64,000 bases of DNA from Seminavis robusta (lineage: Eukaryota > Bacillariophyta > Bacillariophyceae > Naviculales > Naviculaceae), in assembly GCA_903772945.1 (NCBI GenBank), contig CAICTM010000274.1, positions 1 to 64,000 on the forward strand, in the 5' to 3' direction. A model generated the notes under the pieces. It ran no database searches. It saw only the letters and a program-made list of their open reading frames with translations, and had not been told where the DNA came from. Of the stretch, positions 62,008 through 64,000 are shown one piece after another (positions within the stretch are counted from its first letter, which is position 1; the number at the start of each line of letters is the position of its first letter). The position numbers and the translations under genes are program-made.

Positions 62008-62376
62008 AGACTGAAGATGGATGATACCCGGTACCGGTACCGGTACAACTTTTTATTACGCGCCGGTACCAACCGTACCTGGTACTGTACCTACTACAGT
62101 TCCAGTAACCACAATATATATACCGTAGTACGCACAGCTGACGCAGTCGTTAACGCACGACGCACGGAGGTCCGACGGTAGTGTACGACTGTACAGTACC
62201 AGCAAGACGCTTCGTAATCACTTGGGGCGGACTATGCTTTAATTAAGCATGCTTCATTTAATACCTCGTTTCTGGGTGTTTCCTAATGTCCCGAGTCCAA
62301 TGTCTTTTTCTTTAACTCCTAGTTTCAGAATGGGATCATCAAAGAGCAAGGAACCCACATTCCACGTGCCACGCAC

Positions 62377-63097
62377 CATGCTAGGAACAGCCCAACAGGG
62401 AGAATGGGCCCAACAGGGAGAATGCTTGTTGATAACCCTAGCATCCAACCGTTTCTTTTTTCATGCTGGTTCGCTGAAGGCTGGAGGGACTGGACTCAAT
62501 TCAGTCTACTCGCGCTAATATTACTTATTTAATATTACTTCTCGCTGTTATATTACCTGATTCTTCGGATCCCCCCCCCCAGTCCCGCATATCCGTGAAT
62601 GACGAATGACGTCAGTACGAGCCCGAAGTCATTAGCGCAACCATCGACGAAGAGATTGAAGAGCTCGAAGTTGAAGCAACAGAAGCCGAACTGGCTGTGC
62701 TTGATGACGAGGAACCGGAACCAGTGGAGATTGATCCGGAACCTGCCGATGTCTTTGCCTCATTTGCCGAAGCTGAAGAAGCACTCAACAAGCTCTCCAA
62801 GAGTGCCTCTGCTTTGGGTATCAACCAGGCGGCCACTGTGCATCTTGACAGGTTTGCCAGGGCATTGAATGTGGCTAGGGCTGCTAGGGCGGGCAAGCGT
62901 AAACGTGACGGCTCTATCCATTCGTACTTTACTAGTGGAACCGGCCCTTGAAAAGCCTAATATTACTTCTCTCTATTATATTACCCGAAGTCCGAAATCC
63001 CCCCCAAGTAATATTAGAGCGAGTTGACTGTGTTCTCCAAGAGCTTTTGGCCGAAAGTAACAGTGAGAATTCTCCCTGTTGGGCCATTTCTAGCATG
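62377..63097. mobile_element. pogo/Tc1-like DNA transposon relic with nested inverted repeats
   Basis: Outer inverted repeat: CATGCTAG..GCCCAACAGG at 62377-62405 and its inverse at 63069-63097. Inner one: CAGTCTACTCGCGCTAATAT with the following TAC at 62502-62524 and its inverse GTAATATTAG...GACTG at 63008-63030 (two mismatches). The inner block also recurs directly: TAATATTACTTCTC..TATATTACC at about 62535 and 62960. Inside, a plus-strand frame (62697-62951, open further upstream) reads ...ALNKLSKSASALGINQAATV then ARAGKRKRDGSIHSYFTSG, which resembles the C-terminal end of pogo-type transposases (Lys/Arg run then S/D-x-F). The rest of the transposase is missing. CAGT ends recall pogo elements. 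Confidence 0.6.
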
Positions 63098-63290
63098 CAC
63101 AGCTCGGCCTCCCACGCGAAGCTCCTAGTTTTCACAGCGCAATACCGGTAGCACGCTTCGGCAACTGACAACAACGCCGCATCCGCCACACGCCAACAAT
63201 AAAAACAACAACGCTGCCAACCTCACGGGCTCATTCTGTAGTTTTGCCCTGAACCTACCTGTAACCAAGCAAGTCCTCCTCCGGCCCACC
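63098..63290. other. short promoter region of the 63291 gene
   Basis: 193 bp between the transposon relic and the ATG at 63291. It must contain the gene's leader, if the promoter is not inside the relic itself. Nothing further was recognised. Confidence 0.4.
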
Positions 63291-64000
63291 ATGAAGAGTT
63301 CTCCTGTAGAGCAAGTTGAAGGAGAGAGATCGTCGGATAAGGAATTTGAGAGAAGCGACGAAGCAAAGATGGTGGGAGAGGTGGACGTCGATGAGATTGC
63401 AGCGGCTGTCGCTCGTGCACACGAAGTAAGCAGGATGAGCAAGCCTCTAGCACTTTCGAAGGATTTGCAAATAACAGCTGCCATGTTGTCAAATGAACGG
63501 CAGCAAGAGGAAGGACGTCAAAGTGTACCGGTACAACAATATCAATCCTTGAAAGATGTTACGCCCTTACCACAGCCCATGCCATTATCAGAATCTGATG
63601 ATCTCCCATCATTAGCTATCGTTTCCGGAGTCGAGAGAAGCCACCCAGAACTAAGAATGATGAGCAAGAATGCCGCTCTTCGTCAAGATTTGCAGCTGTC
63701 ACCAGCGGAAATGATGACCAGAAACACCCGAGATTTGGACAAGAGACGTCCCGTCCATAGTTACCAATCCTTGAAGGATATTATCCCCTTGCCTCAACCC
63801 ATGCCACTAGAAACAAGAGCACGATCACCCCCACCAACACTGCCAGCAGAAGTTTCTCCGGGAGCTTATAATATTGTGGGAGTCCGACCCATTGGCGCGT
63901 ATCATTTCTCTCGTCCAACAGCGCCGCCAACACGGACATCATCTGCGACTCCTGATCAGAATAATCATGAGGGTCTAGTGGAAGCAACGCAAGTCCAAGA
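63291..64000 (+). CDS. N-terminus of an LRR-type membrane protein, cut by the right edge
   Basis: The frame opens at ATG 63291 and stays open for 236 codons to the window end, with no stop, so it is 3'-incomplete. A duplicated block YQSLKDVTPLPQPMPLSE and YQSLKDIIPLPQPMPLET occurs at about residues 85-102 and 158-175. DEIAAAVARAHEVSRMSKPLALS precedes the first. Near the edge GAYNIVGVRPIGAYHF and a Ser/Thr/Pro stretch lead to EGLVEATQV. GAY-x-F and the acidic, disordered character resemble the cytosolic N-terminus of the 12056 LRR protein (TPGAYLF), so the missing part probably has a transmembrane helix and LRRs. This is inference; no LRR is inside the window. Confidence 0.6.
   Translation, partial: MKSSPVEQVEGERSSDKEFERSDEAKMVGEVDVDEIAAAVARAHEVSRMSKPLALSKDLQITAAMLSNERQQEEGRQSVPVQQYQSLKDVTPLPQPMPLSESDDLPSLAIVSGVERSHPELRMMSKNAALRQDLQLSPAEMMTRNTRDLDKRRPVHSYQSLKDIIPLPQPMPLETRARSPPPTLPAEVSPGAYNIVGVRPIGAYHFSRPTAPPTRTSSATPDQNNHEGLVEATQVQ

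Overview
The window looks like nuclear DNA of a photosynthetic stramenopile, most likely a pennate diatom. Four predicted proteins begin with a signal peptide ending in a diatom-style plastid-targeting junction (small residue then F or Y). The two spliced genes I could resolve have short GT-AG introns (88, 94 and 91 bp). Gene families typical of diatoms are present: an FEA1/phytotransferrin-like surface protein, receptor-like LRR proteins, and an SMP-C2 lipid tether. The species cannot be named from the sequence alone. About 20 protein genes are well supported; the rest is repeat-rich intergenic DNA. Starts below are at ATG codons; where an open frame extends further upstream only through TTG or GTG, the first sensible ATG was taken. 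Layout: 0-7.5 kb holds no intact gene, only a cytochrome P450 relic (minus strand), a tandem array with units of about 149 bp, a 32-bp tandem repeat and a minisatellite. 7.5-20 kb is gene-dense: a plastid protein and a Lys-rich membrane protein (divergent), a two-exon LRR protein, a three-exon phytotransferrin-like protein, SRP68 and a small basic protein (divergent). 20-34 kb is a repeat landscape: a 318-bp hAT-type MITE with 8-bp target duplications, an inverted pair of tiny acidic-tailed genes, two direct repeats of about 600 bp around an orphan gene, a retroelement fragment, and a PIF/Harbinger transposon whose transposase is open and whose accessory gene is broken. 34-50 kb holds an SMP-C2 lipid-transfer protein, a second retroelement fragment, a 313-bp TA-flanked MITE, an orphan Arg-rich repeat protein, and a 1,323-residue CHAT-protease/P-loop/UVR-like protein, which is the most notable gene here. 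50-64 kb holds a plastid histidine-box hydroxylase, three members of a small membrane-protein family, a BASS-type transporter, a membrane protein with a PH-like N-terminus, a plastid VOC protein, a decayed second hydroxylase copy, a pogo-like transposon relic, and the start of a second LRR-type protein running off the right edge. Working together: the pair 'hydroxylase then small membrane protein' appears twice, in inverted orientation with about 0.5 kb spacing (50.1-51.8 kb intact; 62.0-60.0 kb with a decayed hydroxylase), which suggests local segmental duplication. The CHAT/P-loop protein has the layout of a signal-sensing, protease-activating ATPase of the kind used in programmed death or immunity elsewhere; this is inference from domain order only. 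No rRNA, tRNA, CRISPR array or operon was found.
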